Source: Cupriavidus pinatubonensis (lineage in GTDB: Bacteria > Pseudomonadota > Gammaproteobacteria > Burkholderiales > Burkholderiaceae). From it: a DNA stretch of 64,000 nt. Below are positions 8,280 through 16,988 of the stretch, in pieces; the stretch's first letter is position 1, and each line of letters opens with the position of its first letter. Position numbers and translations under genes: made by a program. Where the stretch lies: the NCBI RefSeq assembly GCF_019602855.1, contig NZ_CP080767.1, forward strand, positions 3,038,001-3,102,000, given 5' to 3'. Under the pieces are notes generated by a model that searched no databases, was not told where the DNA came from, and saw nothing but the letters and a program-made list of their open reading frames with translations.

Positions 8280-8740
8280 AAGCCATCAGCCCTGCCCAGT
8301 TCGTGTCGGCGCCGCTGCAACGTACTGCCGGATTCTTCGGCGATTGGGGATTGTCGGCCGTCCTGCTGCTGATCCGCGTCTATGTCGGCTGGCAGTTCCT
8401 GGCCTCCGGCTGGCTCAAGCTGCACGACTGGGGCACGACGCTGGCCCTGTTCCGCGACGAATACCACGTCCCCGTGTTGCCGCCGGAACTGGCGGCAATG
8501 GCTGGCACCTTCGGTGAACTCGCGTTCCCGCTGCTGCTGTTCGCGGGCCTGTTCTCACGGCCAGCCGCACTGGGCCTGTTCGCGGTGAATGCCATGGCGG
8601 TGCTCTCTTACCCGCAGCTATGGACCTTTGAATGCCCGGCAGCGATCCAGAGTCACCTGTACTGGGGCATGCTGCTGCTGGTGCCGATGATGGCGGGTGG
8701 CGGACGCTTCAGTGTCGATGCGCTGCGCCAGCGGACCTGA
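8276..8740 (+). CDS. DoxX-family membrane protein of the buf operon
   Basis: A 154-residue protein with four hydrophobic segments (about residues 23-42, 68-90, 95-112 and 125-145), and the DoxX-type signatures IRVYVGWQFLASGWLKL and AGLFSRPAALGLF. DoxX proteins are inner-membrane, often redox-linked; one is regularly the last gene of bufferin operons, where its role is not settled. The start overlaps the bufC stop. A strong terminator follows 10 nt after the stop, so the operon ends here. Confidence 0.85.
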   Translation: MKAISPAQFVSAPLQRTAGFFGDWGLSAVLLLIRVYVGWQFLASGWLKLHDWGTTLALFRDEYHVPVLPPELAAMAGTFGELAFPLLLFAGLFSRPAALGLFAVNAMAVLSYPQLWTFECPAAIQSHLYWGMLLLVPMMAGGGRFSVDALRQRT

Positions 8741-8747
8741 ATAGCAA

Positions 8748-8771
8748 AAAGCCGGGCATATGCCCGGCTTT
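8748..8771. terminator. Bidirectional terminator between the buf and cys operons
   Basis: A perfect palindrome with GCCGGGCA at 8751-8758 pairing with TGCCCGGC at 8761-8768, flanked by an A-run (8746-8750) on one side and TTT on the other. It sits between two convergent operons and can end transcription from both, better for the minus strand, where the U-run is longer. Confidence 0.85.
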
Positions 8772-8793
8772 CGCGGTTCCGCATAAACTGATT

Positions 8794-9600
8794 TCAGGCC
8801 GCCTTTGCCGAGATCGTCGCGGCTACATCGCGCGTCACCGGCTCGGTCGCGCGCGCCGCCAGCGCCGCGCCGATCATCAGCAGGCTCGGATGCGACGGGT
8901 CGATCCAGCCGGCTGCTTCGCCCGCCGCCATCTGCTGCAGCGTAAAGGCATGGCTGCGCTGGTGGGGCGTGCTGACCGCCTCGACCACCCATGCCGGCGT
9001 CGACGGCGCCTTGCCGTGGGCGATCAGCTGCGCGGCGATGGCCGCGGCCTGGTCGCGGCCCATGTAGTACACGAGCGTATCGGCGCGCACATCTGCTTCG
9101 ATGTCCGCGGCGGATGCCGGCACTTCCGTGCCATCCGCGGCCTTGGCCTGCGTGGCGAAGGCCACGCTGCGCGACACGCCGCGCTTGGTCAGCGGCTTGG
9201 CGATGGCCGACGCGGCCGCGAGTGCCGCGGTAATGCCGGGCACCACCTCGTACGCGATACCAGCCGCTTCCAGCGCCTGGAGTTCCTCATCGGCGCGGCC
9301 GAACAGCATAGGATCGCCGCCCTTGAGACGCACCACGCGCTCGTACTTCGTCGCCATGTCGATGATCTGGCGGTTGATGAACAGTTGTGCCGTCGAACGC
9401 TTGCCGCAGCGCTTGCCCACTTCCACCAGCCTGGCCTGCGGACACCAGGCCAGCATCTCGGGCGACACCAGTGCGTCATGCAGCACGACCTGGGCTTCGC
9501 CCAACAACCGTGCACCGCGCACCGTAATAAGGTCCGCCGCCCCGGGGCCCGCCCCGATCAGGTAGACCTTGCCGGTCGATTTGCCTGCCTTGTCCATCAT
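8794..9600 (-). CDS. cobA: Uroporphyrinogen-III C-methyltransferase
   Basis: A 268-residue SUMT that adds two methyl groups from SAM to uroporphyrinogen III, giving precorrin-2 for siroheme and cobalamin. Signatures: VYLIGAGPGAADLITVRG near residue 12, VRLKGGDPMLFGR, and the AYEVVPGITAALAAASA stretch. It is a stand-alone SUMT, not the three-domain CysG. It is the last gene of the cys operon, which makes sense because CysI needs siroheme. About the last 15 residues (TRDVAATISAKAA) are a variable tail. Confidence 0.93.
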   Translation of the reverse strand: MMDKAGKSTGKVYLIGAGPGAADLITVRGARLLGEAQVVLHDALVSPEMLAWCPQARLVEVGKRCGKRSTAQLFINRQIIDMATKYERVVRLKGGDPMLFGRADEELQALEAAGIAYEVVPGITAALAAASAIAKPLTKRGVSRSVAFATQAKAADGTEVPASAADIEADVRADTLVYYMGRDQAAAIAAQLIAHGKAPSTPAWVVEAVSTPHQRSHAFTLQQMAAGEAAGWIDPSHPSLLMIGAALAARATEPVTRDVAATISAKAA

Positions 9601-9635
9601 CTGCCCCTTGCCTCGCGTGACGTGTGTCCTGATGC

Positions 9636-10940
9636 TCAGGAGTATGCACGGATCATGCCCGCGGCGACCGTGTGGTTGGTTGCCTCGTCGATCAGCACGA
9701 ACGCGCCGGTCGCCGGGTTGTCACCGTAGGCATCGCACACGATCGGCTTCTGCAGCGAAAGCTGCACCGAGCCGATGTCGTTCAGGCGGATGTCGTGGCG
9801 GCCGGTCTCGTGCGACAGCGTGTGCACGTCGAGCACGCGGTCCACTGACGACACGCGCGCGAACACGCTGGCCGTGGTGTGCTTGAGCACATATTTACGC
9901 GACGGGTTCAGCGATTCATCGTCGAACCAGCACAAGTCGGCTTGCAGCTTCTTCGCGGAAGCGGCGGTCGCATCGGCGGCGACGAACATGTCACCACGTG
10001 ACACATCGACGTCCTCGGACAGGCGCACCGTGACGGTGTCGCCAGCGCTGGCGGAATCGGCCGAGCCGTTCGGCGTCAGCACTTCGGCCACCACCGCTTC
10101 GCGGTTGGCCGGCAGCACGCGCAGCTTCTGGCCGACGCGCACGGTACCCGCTTCGACGCGGCCGGCATAGCCGCGAAAGTCGTCCGACTGCGAACCGTCC
10201 TGGCGGATCACCAGCTGCACCGGGAAACGCAGGGCGGCATCGCCTTCCGGAGCGGCTTCTTCCACCGGCAGCGCTTCGAGCAGCGGCAACAGCGACTCGC
10301 CCTGGTACCACGGCATGGCGTCGCTGGCGTGCACGATGTTGTCGCCGCGCAGCGCCGACACCGGCACGTAACGCACGTCCTTCAGCCCAAGTTGCTCGGC
10401 CAGTTCGGTGTAGGCAGTACGGATCTCGTTGAAACGCTGCTCGCTGTACTCGACCAGGTCCATCTTGTTGACGGCCACGATCACGTGCTGCAGTTCCAGC
10501 AGCTTCAGGATGGCCGAATGGCGCTTGGTCTGGGCCAGCAGTTCGGCGCGGCCGTCCTTGACCGTCACTCGCGTGGCATCGACCAGCACGATGGCCGCAT
10601 GCGCGGTCGAGGCGCCCGTGACCATGTTGCGCGTGTACTGCTCGTGGCCCGGCGTATCGGCGATGATGAACTTGCGGCGCGCGGTCGAGAAGTAGCGGTA
10701 CGCCACGTCGATCGTGATGCCCTGCTCGCGCTCGGCTTCCAGGCCATCGGTCAGCAGCGAGAAGTCGATCTGCTCGCCGGCGGTGCGCTTGTTCTTGGCG
10801 TTGGCCAGCGCGGTCAGCTGGTCCGACAGCACGGCCTTGCTGTCGAACAGCAGGCGGCCGATCAGCGTGCTCTTGCCGTCGTCGACGGAACCCGCGGTGA
10901 TGAAACGCAGCAGGCCCTGATGGGTAGATTGGTGAGTCAT
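9636..10940 (-). CDS. cysN: Sulfate adenylyltransferase subunit 1 (GTPase)
   Basis: A 434-residue GTPase subunit of ATP sulfurylase that couples GTP hydrolysis to formation of adenylyl sulfate (APS). GTP-binding motifs are complete: P-loop GSVDDGKST at 17-25, DTPGHEQY and NKMD. C-terminal beta-barrel domains follow, as in EF-Tu-like proteins. No APS kinase (CysC) domain is fused at the C-terminus and no cysC lies nearby, consistent with direct APS reduction by the iron-sulfur CysH below. The start MTHQSTHQG at 10940 is 25 nt after the cysD stop; an upstream in-frame extension falls within cysD and is rejected. Confidence 0.95.
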   Translation of the reverse strand: MTHQSTHQGLLRFITAGSVDDGKSTLIGRLLFDSKAVLSDQLTALANAKNKRTAGEQIDFSLLTDGLEAEREQGITIDVAYRYFSTARRKFIIADTPGHEQYTRNMVTGASTAHAAIVLVDATRVTVKDGRAELLAQTKRHSAILKLLELQHVIVAVNKMDLVEYSEQRFNEIRTAYTELAEQLGLKDVRYVPVSALRGDNIVHASDAMPWYQGESLLPLLEALPVEEAAPEGDAALRFPVQLVIRQDGSQSDDFRGYAGRVEAGTVRVGQKLRVLPANREAVVAEVLTPNGSADSASAGDTVTVRLSEDVDVSRGDMFVAADATAASAKKLQADLCWFDDESLNPSRKYVLKHTTASVFARVSSVDRVLDVHTLSHETGRHDIRLNDIGSVQLSLQKPIVCDAYGDNPATGAFVLIDEATNHTVAAGMIRAYS

Positions 10941-10965
10941 GTTCTGAATCCTTGGCTGCGTCGGC

Positions 10966-11931
10966 TTAGAAATAGCCTTCCTTCTTGCGGCGCTCCATCG
11001 ACGCCTCGCTGGTCTGGTCGTCCATGCGCGTGGCACCCCGCTCGGTGATTTCGGTCACCGCGGTTTCGGCGATGATCGCTTCGGGCGAATCGGCCTCGCT
11101 GGCCACCGGGCAGGTGCAGCTGATGTCGCCGACGGTACGGAAGCGGACCGACAACGTTTCGCTGACGTCACCATCTTGCTTCGGCGTGATCGGCGTCACC
11201 GGCACCAGCAGGCCGTTCTTGCGCACGACTTCACGCTGGTGCGCGTAGTAGATCGGCGGCAGGGCCAGCTTCTCGCGGGCGATGTACTGCCACACGTCGA
11301 GTTCGGTCCAGTTCGAGATCGGGAACACGCGCATCTGCTCGCCCTGCGCCATGCGGGCGTTGTACAGGCTCCACAGTTCGGGGCGCTGGGCCTTCGGGTC
11401 CCACTGGCCGAATTCATCGCGGAACGAGAAGATGCGTTCCTTGGCGCGGGCCTTCTCTTCGTCGCGGCGGGCACCGCCCATCAGCGCGTCGAACTGGTGC
11501 GCCTCGATGGTTTCGAGCAGCGTCACGGCCTGCGCGGCGTTGCGCGAATCGGTTTCCTTGCGCAGGCGCACGGTGCCGCGCTTCATGGAATCCTCCACAT
11601 GGCCCACCACCAGGCGCGCGCCGAGTTCGGCCACGCGCTGGTCGCGGAACTGGATCACTTCCGGATAGTTGTGGCCGGTGTCGATGTGCACGAGCGGGAA
11701 CGGCAGCTCGATCTTGCGGTCACCGAGGCGGAAGGCCTTCAATGCCAGGTGCAGCATGACGATCGAATCCTTGCCGCCCGAAAACAGCAGCGCCGGGTTG
11801 CGGCACTCGGCCACGACCTCGCGGATGATGTAGATCGACTCGGCCTCCAGGCGGTCGAGGTGATCGTTCTGTACCTGCAGCAAGTGCGCCACGCTGCTGG
11901 TGGCGCTTGCGATGTCGTTCATGATGCCCAT
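10966..11931 (-). CDS. cysD: Sulfate adenylyltransferase subunit 2
   Basis: A 321-residue catalytic subunit of ATP sulfurylase with the PP-loop LLFSGGKDS at about residues 48-56, the GGARRDEEKARAKERI stretch and the C-terminal GATRMDDQTSEASMERRKK region. It forms APS from ATP and sulfate with CysN. The start at 11931 is preferred over ATG at 11922 because GAGG lies 9 nt upstream; both are possible. It sits 28 nt after the cysH stop in the same operon. Confidence 0.95.
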   Translation of the reverse strand: MGIMNDIASATSSVAHLLQVQNDHLDRLEAESIYIIREVVAECRNPALLFSGGKDSIVMLHLALKAFRLGDRKIELPFPLVHIDTGHNYPEVIQFRDQRVAELGARLVVGHVEDSMKRGTVRLRKETDSRNAAQAVTLLETIEAHQFDALMGGARRDEEKARAKERIFSFRDEFGQWDPKAQRPELWSLYNARMAQGEQMRVFPISNWTELDVWQYIAREKLALPPIYYAHQREVVRKNGLLVPVTPITPKQDGDVSETLSVRFRTVGDISCTCPVASEADSPEAIIAETAVTEITERGATRMDDQTSEASMERRKKEGYF

Positions 11932-11959
11932 GTCGTTCGGCCTCGAATGCTTCAATGCG

Positions 11960-12760
11960 TCAATGCTTGATGTTCTGTTCGTGGAGCCCGCACTCTTTCG
12001 AGTCCTTGCTCTCCCACCACCAGCGCCCGGCGCGCAGGTCCTCGCCCGCGCGCACCGCACGCGTACAAGGTTCGCAGCCAATGCTGGGGTAGCCCTTGGC
12101 ATGCAGCGCGTTCACCGGGACGTTGTGGCGCTTCAGGTATGCCCACACCTCGGCCTCGGTCCAGTCCGCAAGCGGATTGAACTTCGGGATGGCGCGAGCT
12201 TCGTCCATTTCCTCGAACGGCAGTTCGGAACGCGTGACGGCTTGCTCGCGGCGCTGGCCGGTCATCCAGGCGTCCGCGTGCGACAGCGCGCGGTTGAGCG
12301 GCTCGACCTTGCGGATGCCGCAGCAATCCTTGCGCAGGTCGATGCTGTCGTAAAACGCGTTCAGGCCATGCTTCTTCAGGTAGTTCTCGACGGCCTCGGT
12401 GTCCGGCGTGAACTGCTCGACGGTGTAGCCGTAATGCACCTTCACCTCGTCCAGCACAGCCAGCGTTTCGGCGTGCAGGCGGCCCGTGTTCAGCGTGAAC
12501 ACGCGGATGCCCGCGCGCACGGCCGGCGTGCCGCGCAGGATCGCGTCGGTCAGCACCATGTCTTCGGCAGCAAGGCTAGTGGCAAAACGCGCGCGGAAGA
12601 AGCGTGCGGCAATGCCGGCCAGGCGGGCCGACAGCTCGCGTTCCTTCTCGTCGAGGTCCGCCAGGCTGCCCGTGTACTCGGGCATGGTCCACAGCGTGGG
12701 ACGCAGCGCCGATGCCGGCGCGCCGCCATCCACGACTGCGATGTCGCTCAGGCCGCTCAT
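11960..12760 (-). CDS. cysH: Iron-sulfur (phospho)adenylyl-sulfate reductase
   Basis: A 266-residue thioredoxin-dependent reductase giving sulfite. Four cysteines for a [4Fe-4S] cluster are present as the Cys pair 146-147 (KDCCGIRK) and Cys229/Cys232 (GCEPC), and the catalytic cysteine is Cys257 in ECGLH. This cluster marks the APS-type branch of the family, so APS rather than PAPS is the probable substrate; the lack of cysC nearby agrees. The start overlaps the stop of the DUF934 gene by 4 nt. Confidence 0.94.
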   Translation of the reverse strand: MSGLSDIAVVDGGAPASALRPTLWTMPEYTGSLADLDEKERELSARLAGIAARFFRARFATSLAAEDMVLTDAILRGTPAVRAGIRVFTLNTGRLHAETLAVLDEVKVHYGYTVEQFTPDTEAVENYLKKHGLNAFYDSIDLRKDCCGIRKVEPLNRALSHADAWMTGQRREQAVTRSELPFEEMDEARAIPKFNPLADWTEAEVWAYLKRHNVPVNALHAKGYPSIGCEPCTRAVRAGEDLRAGRWWWESKDSKECGLHEQNIKH

Positions 12761-13332
12761 GCCGATTCCCTTGCGCCAACCTCGGCACGTGCGCGGCGGA
12801 ACAGCGGCAGCGGCTCATCGACCGAAGCCTGGTAGGTCACGGTGAATTCGGTGAAGCCCTTGATCGCGTCGTCGATGTTCTTGTCGGCGCGCACCGCGAA
12901 GGTGTCGAAGCCGCAGCGCTTCATGAAGTTGAGCTGGTCGCGCAGTACGTCGCCGATGGCGCGCAGCTGGCCCTTCCACTGATAGCGGGTGCGCAGCAGG
13001 TAAGCCGTAGAAAAACCACGGCCATCGCGGAACACCGGGAAGTCCACCGCCACCACGGCCACGCCATCGAACAGCGCCTGGGCATCGCCCGGCTCGTCTT
13101 CGGGCGCGAGCCACACGCCGGTGCGCTCACGCGCACGGCCGGCCAGCAGGCCTTCATGCGACTTCCACACCGTCAGCGGGAACAGGACAGCGTCCTGGCT
13201 CTGCACCGCGGCGACGATCTGCTCCTCGGTCAGCGGCTGGCCTTCGGCGCCGCGCAGCACGGTCCAGCTGTCTTCGACGATGACCGGGGTGACGGCGTCG
13301 GCCGTACGTTGCAGTTGAATAATCTTTGCCAT
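12757..13332 (-). CDS. DUF934 protein of the sulfate reduction operon
   Basis: A 191-residue protein of the DUF934 (COG3749) family, which occurs almost only between cysI and cysH in proteobacteria and is often labelled an oxidoreductase without proof. The conserved core FRDGRGFSTAYLLR, then GQLRAIGDVLRDQL and the CGFDTFAVR stretch, is present at about residues 100-160. There is no signal peptide, iron-sulfur motif or nucleotide-binding loop visible. The start MAKIIQLQ at 13332 lies 17 nt after cysI and the stop overlaps cysH, so stoichiometric expression with CysI and CysH is likely. Function remains unknown. Confidence 0.88.
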   Translation of the reverse strand: MAKIIQLQRTADAVTPVIVEDSWTVLRGAEGQPLTEEQIVAAVQSQDAVLFPLTVWKSHEGLLAGRARERTGVWLAPEDEPGDAQALFDGVAVVAVDFPVFRDGRGFSTAYLLRTRYQWKGQLRAIGDVLRDQLNFMKRCGFDTFAVRADKNIDDAIKGFTEFTVTYQASVDEPLPLFRRARAEVGARESA

Positions 13333-13349
13333 GTCTGTTTCTCCGGTCC

Positions 13350-15032
13350 TCAGGCTTCTGCGCGCTCGCGCGGTTGCTTGTCGGCGTACACGCGCTCCTT
13401 GAACGGGGCGATGCCGATCCGGTTCACGGTCTCGATGAAGCGTTCGTCTTCGATGCGGTTCGCCACGAAGGTCTCGATAATGCGCGAGATCACGTCCGGC
13501 ATTTCCTCTGCGCTGAACGACGGGCCGATGACCTTGCCCAGCGCCGTGCTGTTGCCTTGCGCGCCGCCGAGCGTGACCTGGTACCACTCCGAACCGTCCT
13601 TGTCGACGCCGAGGATGCCGATGTTGCCGACGTGGTGATGGCCGCAGGCGTTGATGCAGCCCGAGATGTTCAGCGACACTTCGCCCAGGTCATGGACGAA
13701 GTCCAGGTTGTCGAAGCGCTCCTGAATGGCCAGCGCGATCGGGATCGACTTGGCATTGGCCAGCGAGCAGAAGTCGCCGCCCGGGCAGGCGATGATGTCG
13801 GTCAGCAGGCCGATGTTGGCCGTAGCCAGGCCGGCCTTCTTCGCGAGTTGCCACAGGTCGTACAGGTCGTGCTTCTTCACGTCCGGCAGCACCAGGTTCT
13901 GCTCGTGCGCCACGCGCAGCTCGCCGAAGCCGAATTGGTCGGCCAGGTCGGCCACGGCTTCCATCTGTTCGGCGGTGGCGTCACCCGGAGGCGAGACCGG
14001 ACCCGGCTTGGTCGACAGCGTCACGGCGGCGTAGCCCGGCACCTTGTGGCCGTGCACGCTGCGGCTGACCCAGCGCGCGAAGGCCTTGTCCTCGAGCAGG
14101 TGCTTTTCGTACGAGGCGTCAGTGTCGGCCAGCTTTTCATAGGCCGGCGGCGTGAAGTACTGCGCCACGCGATCGAACTCGTCCTGCGTCAGCGTGCCGG
14201 GACCGTCCTTGCTGTACTGCCATTCCTCTTCGACTTCCTCGGCAAACTTCTCGGCGCCGATGGCCTTCACCAGGATCTTGATGCGCGCCTTGTACTTGTT
14301 GTCGCGGCGGCCATAGCGGTTGTACACGCGGATGGCGGACTCGACGTAGGTCAGCATGTGCTGCCACGGCAGATCGTCCTTGATGATCGTGCCGAGGATC
14401 GGGGTGCGGCCCAGGCCGCCGCCAGCCAGCACGCGGATGCGGGTCTCGCCGGCGTCGTTCTTGTACACGTAGATGCCGATGTCATGCATCTGCACCACGG
14501 CGCGGTCGTCCTTCGAGGCCGAGATGGCGATCTTGAACTTACGCGGCAGGAAGGCGAATTCGGGCTGGAACGTGCTCCACTGGCGCAGCAGTTCGGCCAG
14601 CACGCGCGGGTCCACCGACTCGTCCGGCGCGACGCCGGCGAAGTGATCGGTGGTGATGTTGCGCACACAGTTGCCCGAGGTCTGGATGCCGTGCATCTCG
14701 ACGCTGGCCAGCTCGGCCAGCACGTCGGGCACGCGCTCGAGTTCCATCCAGTTGTACTGGATGTTCTGGCGCGTCGAGAAATGGCCGTAGCCGCGGTCGT
14801 ACTCGCGTGCGATATGGGCCAGCTTGCGCAGCTGCTTCGAAGCCAGCAGGCCATATGGGATCGCCACGCGCAGCATGTACGCATGGCGCTGCATGTACAG
14901 GCCGTTCTGCAGGCGCAGCGGCAGGAATTCTTCCTCGGTCAGCTCATCCGACAGGCGGCGGCGCACCTGGTCGCGGAACTGGGCAACGCGCTCGTTGACG
15001 ATGCGCTGGTCGTATTGATCGTACTGATACAT
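13350..15032 (-). CDS. cysI: Sulfite reductase, siroheme-[4Fe-4S] hemoprotein
   Basis: A 560-residue nitrite/sulfite reductase that makes sulfide by six-electron reduction. Two internal ferredoxin-like/siroheme repeats are present. The cluster ligands are visible as CPGGDFC (CX5C) and GCINAC (CX3C) in the C-terminal half, with a TSGNCVRN segment in the first half near the substrate site. No flavoprotein subunit (cysJ) is in the window, which suggests ferredoxin or another donor. The start MYQYDQYDQR at 15032 is chosen since everything upstream in the frame belongs to the next gene on this strand. Assimilatory function follows from operon context. Confidence 0.94.
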   Translation of the reverse strand: MYQYDQYDQRIVNERVAQFRDQVRRRLSDELTEEEFLPLRLQNGLYMQRHAYMLRVAIPYGLLASKQLRKLAHIAREYDRGYGHFSTRQNIQYNWMELERVPDVLAELASVEMHGIQTSGNCVRNITTDHFAGVAPDESVDPRVLAELLRQWSTFQPEFAFLPRKFKIAISASKDDRAVVQMHDIGIYVYKNDAGETRIRVLAGGGLGRTPILGTIIKDDLPWQHMLTYVESAIRVYNRYGRRDNKYKARIKILVKAIGAEKFAEEVEEEWQYSKDGPGTLTQDEFDRVAQYFTPPAYEKLADTDASYEKHLLEDKAFARWVSRSVHGHKVPGYAAVTLSTKPGPVSPPGDATAEQMEAVADLADQFGFGELRVAHEQNLVLPDVKKHDLYDLWQLAKKAGLATANIGLLTDIIACPGGDFCSLANAKSIPIALAIQERFDNLDFVHDLGEVSLNISGCINACGHHHVGNIGILGVDKDGSEWYQVTLGGAQGNSTALGKVIGPSFSAEEMPDVISRIIETFVANRIEDERFIETVNRIGIAPFKERVYADKQPRERAEA

Positions 15033-15061
15033 GGTGTGGGTCCGTTCAGTATTCGTTGAAT

Positions 15062-15835
15062 TCAGGAGACGAGCTTGATGGCGACCAGCGTCAGCGTGGT
15101 GGCCAGGGCCGCGCGTACGAGCCGCTCGGGCAGCGCGCGCGACAATTGCGCGCCCAGCCAGATGCCGGGGATCGAGCCCACCAGCAGCGACAGCAGCAGA
15201 TTCCAGTCGACGGTGCCAAGCCATACGTGGCCCAGCCCCGCCAGCGCCGTCAGCGGGACGGCGTAGGCGATATCGGTGCCAGCCACTTCGGCCGGCTTCA
15301 TTTGCGGATACAGCAGCAGGATCAGCGTCGCGCCAACCGCGCCGGCGCCGATCGACGACACCGTGACCAGCACGCCGATCACGGCGCCGACCACGATGGT
15401 CGCAATCACTTGCGCACGGCCGTGCAGCTGGAAGCGCGGATTGCGCTCGAGCCAGGCCAGCATCTGCTTGCGGAACAGCAGCGACAGCACGGTCAGCAGC
15501 ACCGACACGCCGATCGTCACGCGAATCACATGCAGCCACTGGGCATTCAGTTCGCCGGCGTTCTTCAGGACGAGGATGGCGGCCACAGCGGCCGGCAGGC
15601 TGCCGATGCACAGGCGGCGCACGACCTGCCACTGCACGTGCCCGTGGGCGCGATGCGCGATGGTGCCGAAACCCTTGGTGATCGCCGCGAAGGCCAGGTC
15701 GGTACCCACGGCGGTGGCCGGCGAGAATCCGAACAGCAACGTCAGCAGCGGCGTCATGAGCGAGCCCCCGCCCACCCCGGTCAGACCGACGAGGACGCCT
15801 ACGAGCAGACCGGAAACGGTATAGGCAAGGGACAT
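15062..15835 (-). CDS. TSUP (TauE/SafE) sulfite/sulfur-anion permease
   Basis: A 257-residue membrane protein with about eight hydrophobic segments and the duplicated TSUP motifs, here GLTGVGGGSLMTPLL near residue 20 and GAVIGVLVTVSSIGAGAVG in the middle. Members move sulfite, sulfate or organosulfonates. Being the first gene of the cys operon it may take up sulfate or export excess sulfite formed by CysH; the direction cannot be told from sequence. It is divergent from cysB, with a 165-bp AT-rich gap. Confidence 0.88.
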   Translation of the reverse strand: MSLAYTVSGLLVGVLVGLTGVGGGSLMTPLLTLLFGFSPATAVGTDLAFAAITKGFGTIAHRAHGHVQWQVVRRLCIGSLPAAVAAILVLKNAGELNAQWLHVIRVTIGVSVLLTVLSLLFRKQMLAWLERNPRFQLHGRAQVIATIVVGAVIGVLVTVSSIGAGAVGATLILLLYPQMKPAEVAGTDIAYAVPLTALAGLGHVWLGTVDWNLLLSLLVGSIPGIWLGAQLSRALPERLVRAALATTLTLVAIKLVS

Positions 15836-16000
15836 GTGGAGGCTTGGCTGGGCCCGTCCGTCTTGCCGGCGTCACTTTCAGGGTGGTGACTGCGGGCGCA
15901 ATGCGGGCTGGCCGTTCATTAACAAAGTTCGAGAATCGTAATAAACTGGCCTCATACCTCAAACTAATAAGAAGTTGTTTGTTTATACGACCCGAGTTAT
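15836..16000. promoter_or_regulatory. Divergent control region between the cys operon and cysB
   Basis: A 165-bp gap between two start codons. The part at 15915-16000 is clearly richer in A+T than its surroundings and holds runs such as AATAAGAAGTTGTTTG, as expected for binding of a LysR-type regulator and for overlapping divergent promoters. No convincing -35/-10 pair was fixed, and CysB has a loose consensus, so the exact sites are not called. Confidence 0.5.
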
Positions 16001-16942
16001 ATGAACCTGCACCAGTTTCGCTTTGTGCGTGAGGCGGTACGCCAGAACTACAATCTGACGGAGGCCGCCAAAGCGCTCTACACATCACAACCCGGTGTGT
16101 CCAAGGCCATCATCGAGCTGGAGGAAGAGCTCGGCGTCGATATCTTCACGCGCCATGGCAAGCGCATCCGCAGCCTGACGGAGCCGGGGCGCCGCATCCT
16201 GAACTCGGTGGAAAAAATTCTTCAGGAGGTGGAAAGCCTCAAGCGTGTCGGCATGGACTATGCGGCACAGGACCAGGGCAATTTCACCATTGCGACCACG
16301 CACACGCAGGCGCGCTACGCGCTGCCGCGCGTGATCAGCGAGTTCACCAAGCGCTACCCGAAGGTCCGGCTGTCGATCCAGCAGGGCAATCCTTCGCAGA
16401 TTGCCGACATGCTGCTTCATGACCAGGCGGATATCGGCATCGCCACCGAAGGCATCACCCACGAGAAGACCTTGGTCTCCCTGCCTGGCTACCAATGGCA
16501 GCACGTGGTGATTACGCCACCCGATCACCCGCTACTGGAAAAAAAGCATCTGGCGCTCGAAGACCTGATGAGCTACCCGCTCATCACCTACGACCCGAAT
16601 TTTGCCGGGCGGCCCAAGATCAACAAGGCGTTCGAGCTGCGGCACTTGCAGCCTGACATCATCCTGGAAGCGATCGATGCGGACGTGATCAAGACCTATG
16701 TGGAGATCGGCCTCGGCATCGGTATCGTTGCGGGGCTTGCCTATGACGCTGAGCGCGACCGCAACCTGCGCGGCATTCCCGCCGGGCACCTGTTCGGCAC
16801 CAATGTGACGCATCTGGCCGTCAAGCAGGGCGCCTACCTGCGCAGCTTCGTCTATACCTTCATCGAGTTGTTCTCGCCCACGCTGAACCGCAAGCTGGTC
16901 GAACAGGCGATGTCGGGCGACCACGAGGCGTACGAACTCTGA
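16001..16942 (+). CDS. cysB: CysB-type LysR transcriptional regulator
   Basis: A 313-residue LysR regulator. The N-terminal winged helix (FRFVREAVRQNYNLTEAAKALYTSQPGVS spans about residues 5-33) is CysB-like, as is the effector domain (about 92-300), which contains the TTHTQARYALP segment that binds sulfate or acetylserine in this subfamily. It would activate the divergent sulfate assimilation operon when sulfur is short. Its position head-to-head with the TSUP-cysI operon supports this. Length fits CysB/Cbl (about 313-324). Distinguishing CysB from Cbl or SsuR is not possible from sequence alone. Confidence 0.9.
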   Translation: MNLHQFRFVREAVRQNYNLTEAAKALYTSQPGVSKAIIELEEELGVDIFTRHGKRIRSLTEPGRRILNSVEKILQEVESLKRVGMDYAAQDQGNFTIATTHTQARYALPRVISEFTKRYPKVRLSIQQGNPSQIADMLLHDQADIGIATEGITHEKTLVSLPGYQWQHVVITPPDHPLLEKKHLALEDLMSYPLITYDPNFAGRPKINKAFELRHLQPDIILEAIDADVIKTYVEIGLGIGIVAGLAYDAERDRNLRGIPAGHLFGTNVTHLAVKQGAYLRSFVYTFIELFSPTLNRKLVEQAMSGDHEAYEL

Positions 16943-16988
16943 ACGGGGCGGCTACGCCCTTCCCTCTCTATATAGCAGGACAAAATTC

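Noticed and set aside
9636..10940. CysN-CysC fusion
   Set aside because: The protein stops at about 434 residues after the beta-barrel domains; no APS kinase P-loop follows.
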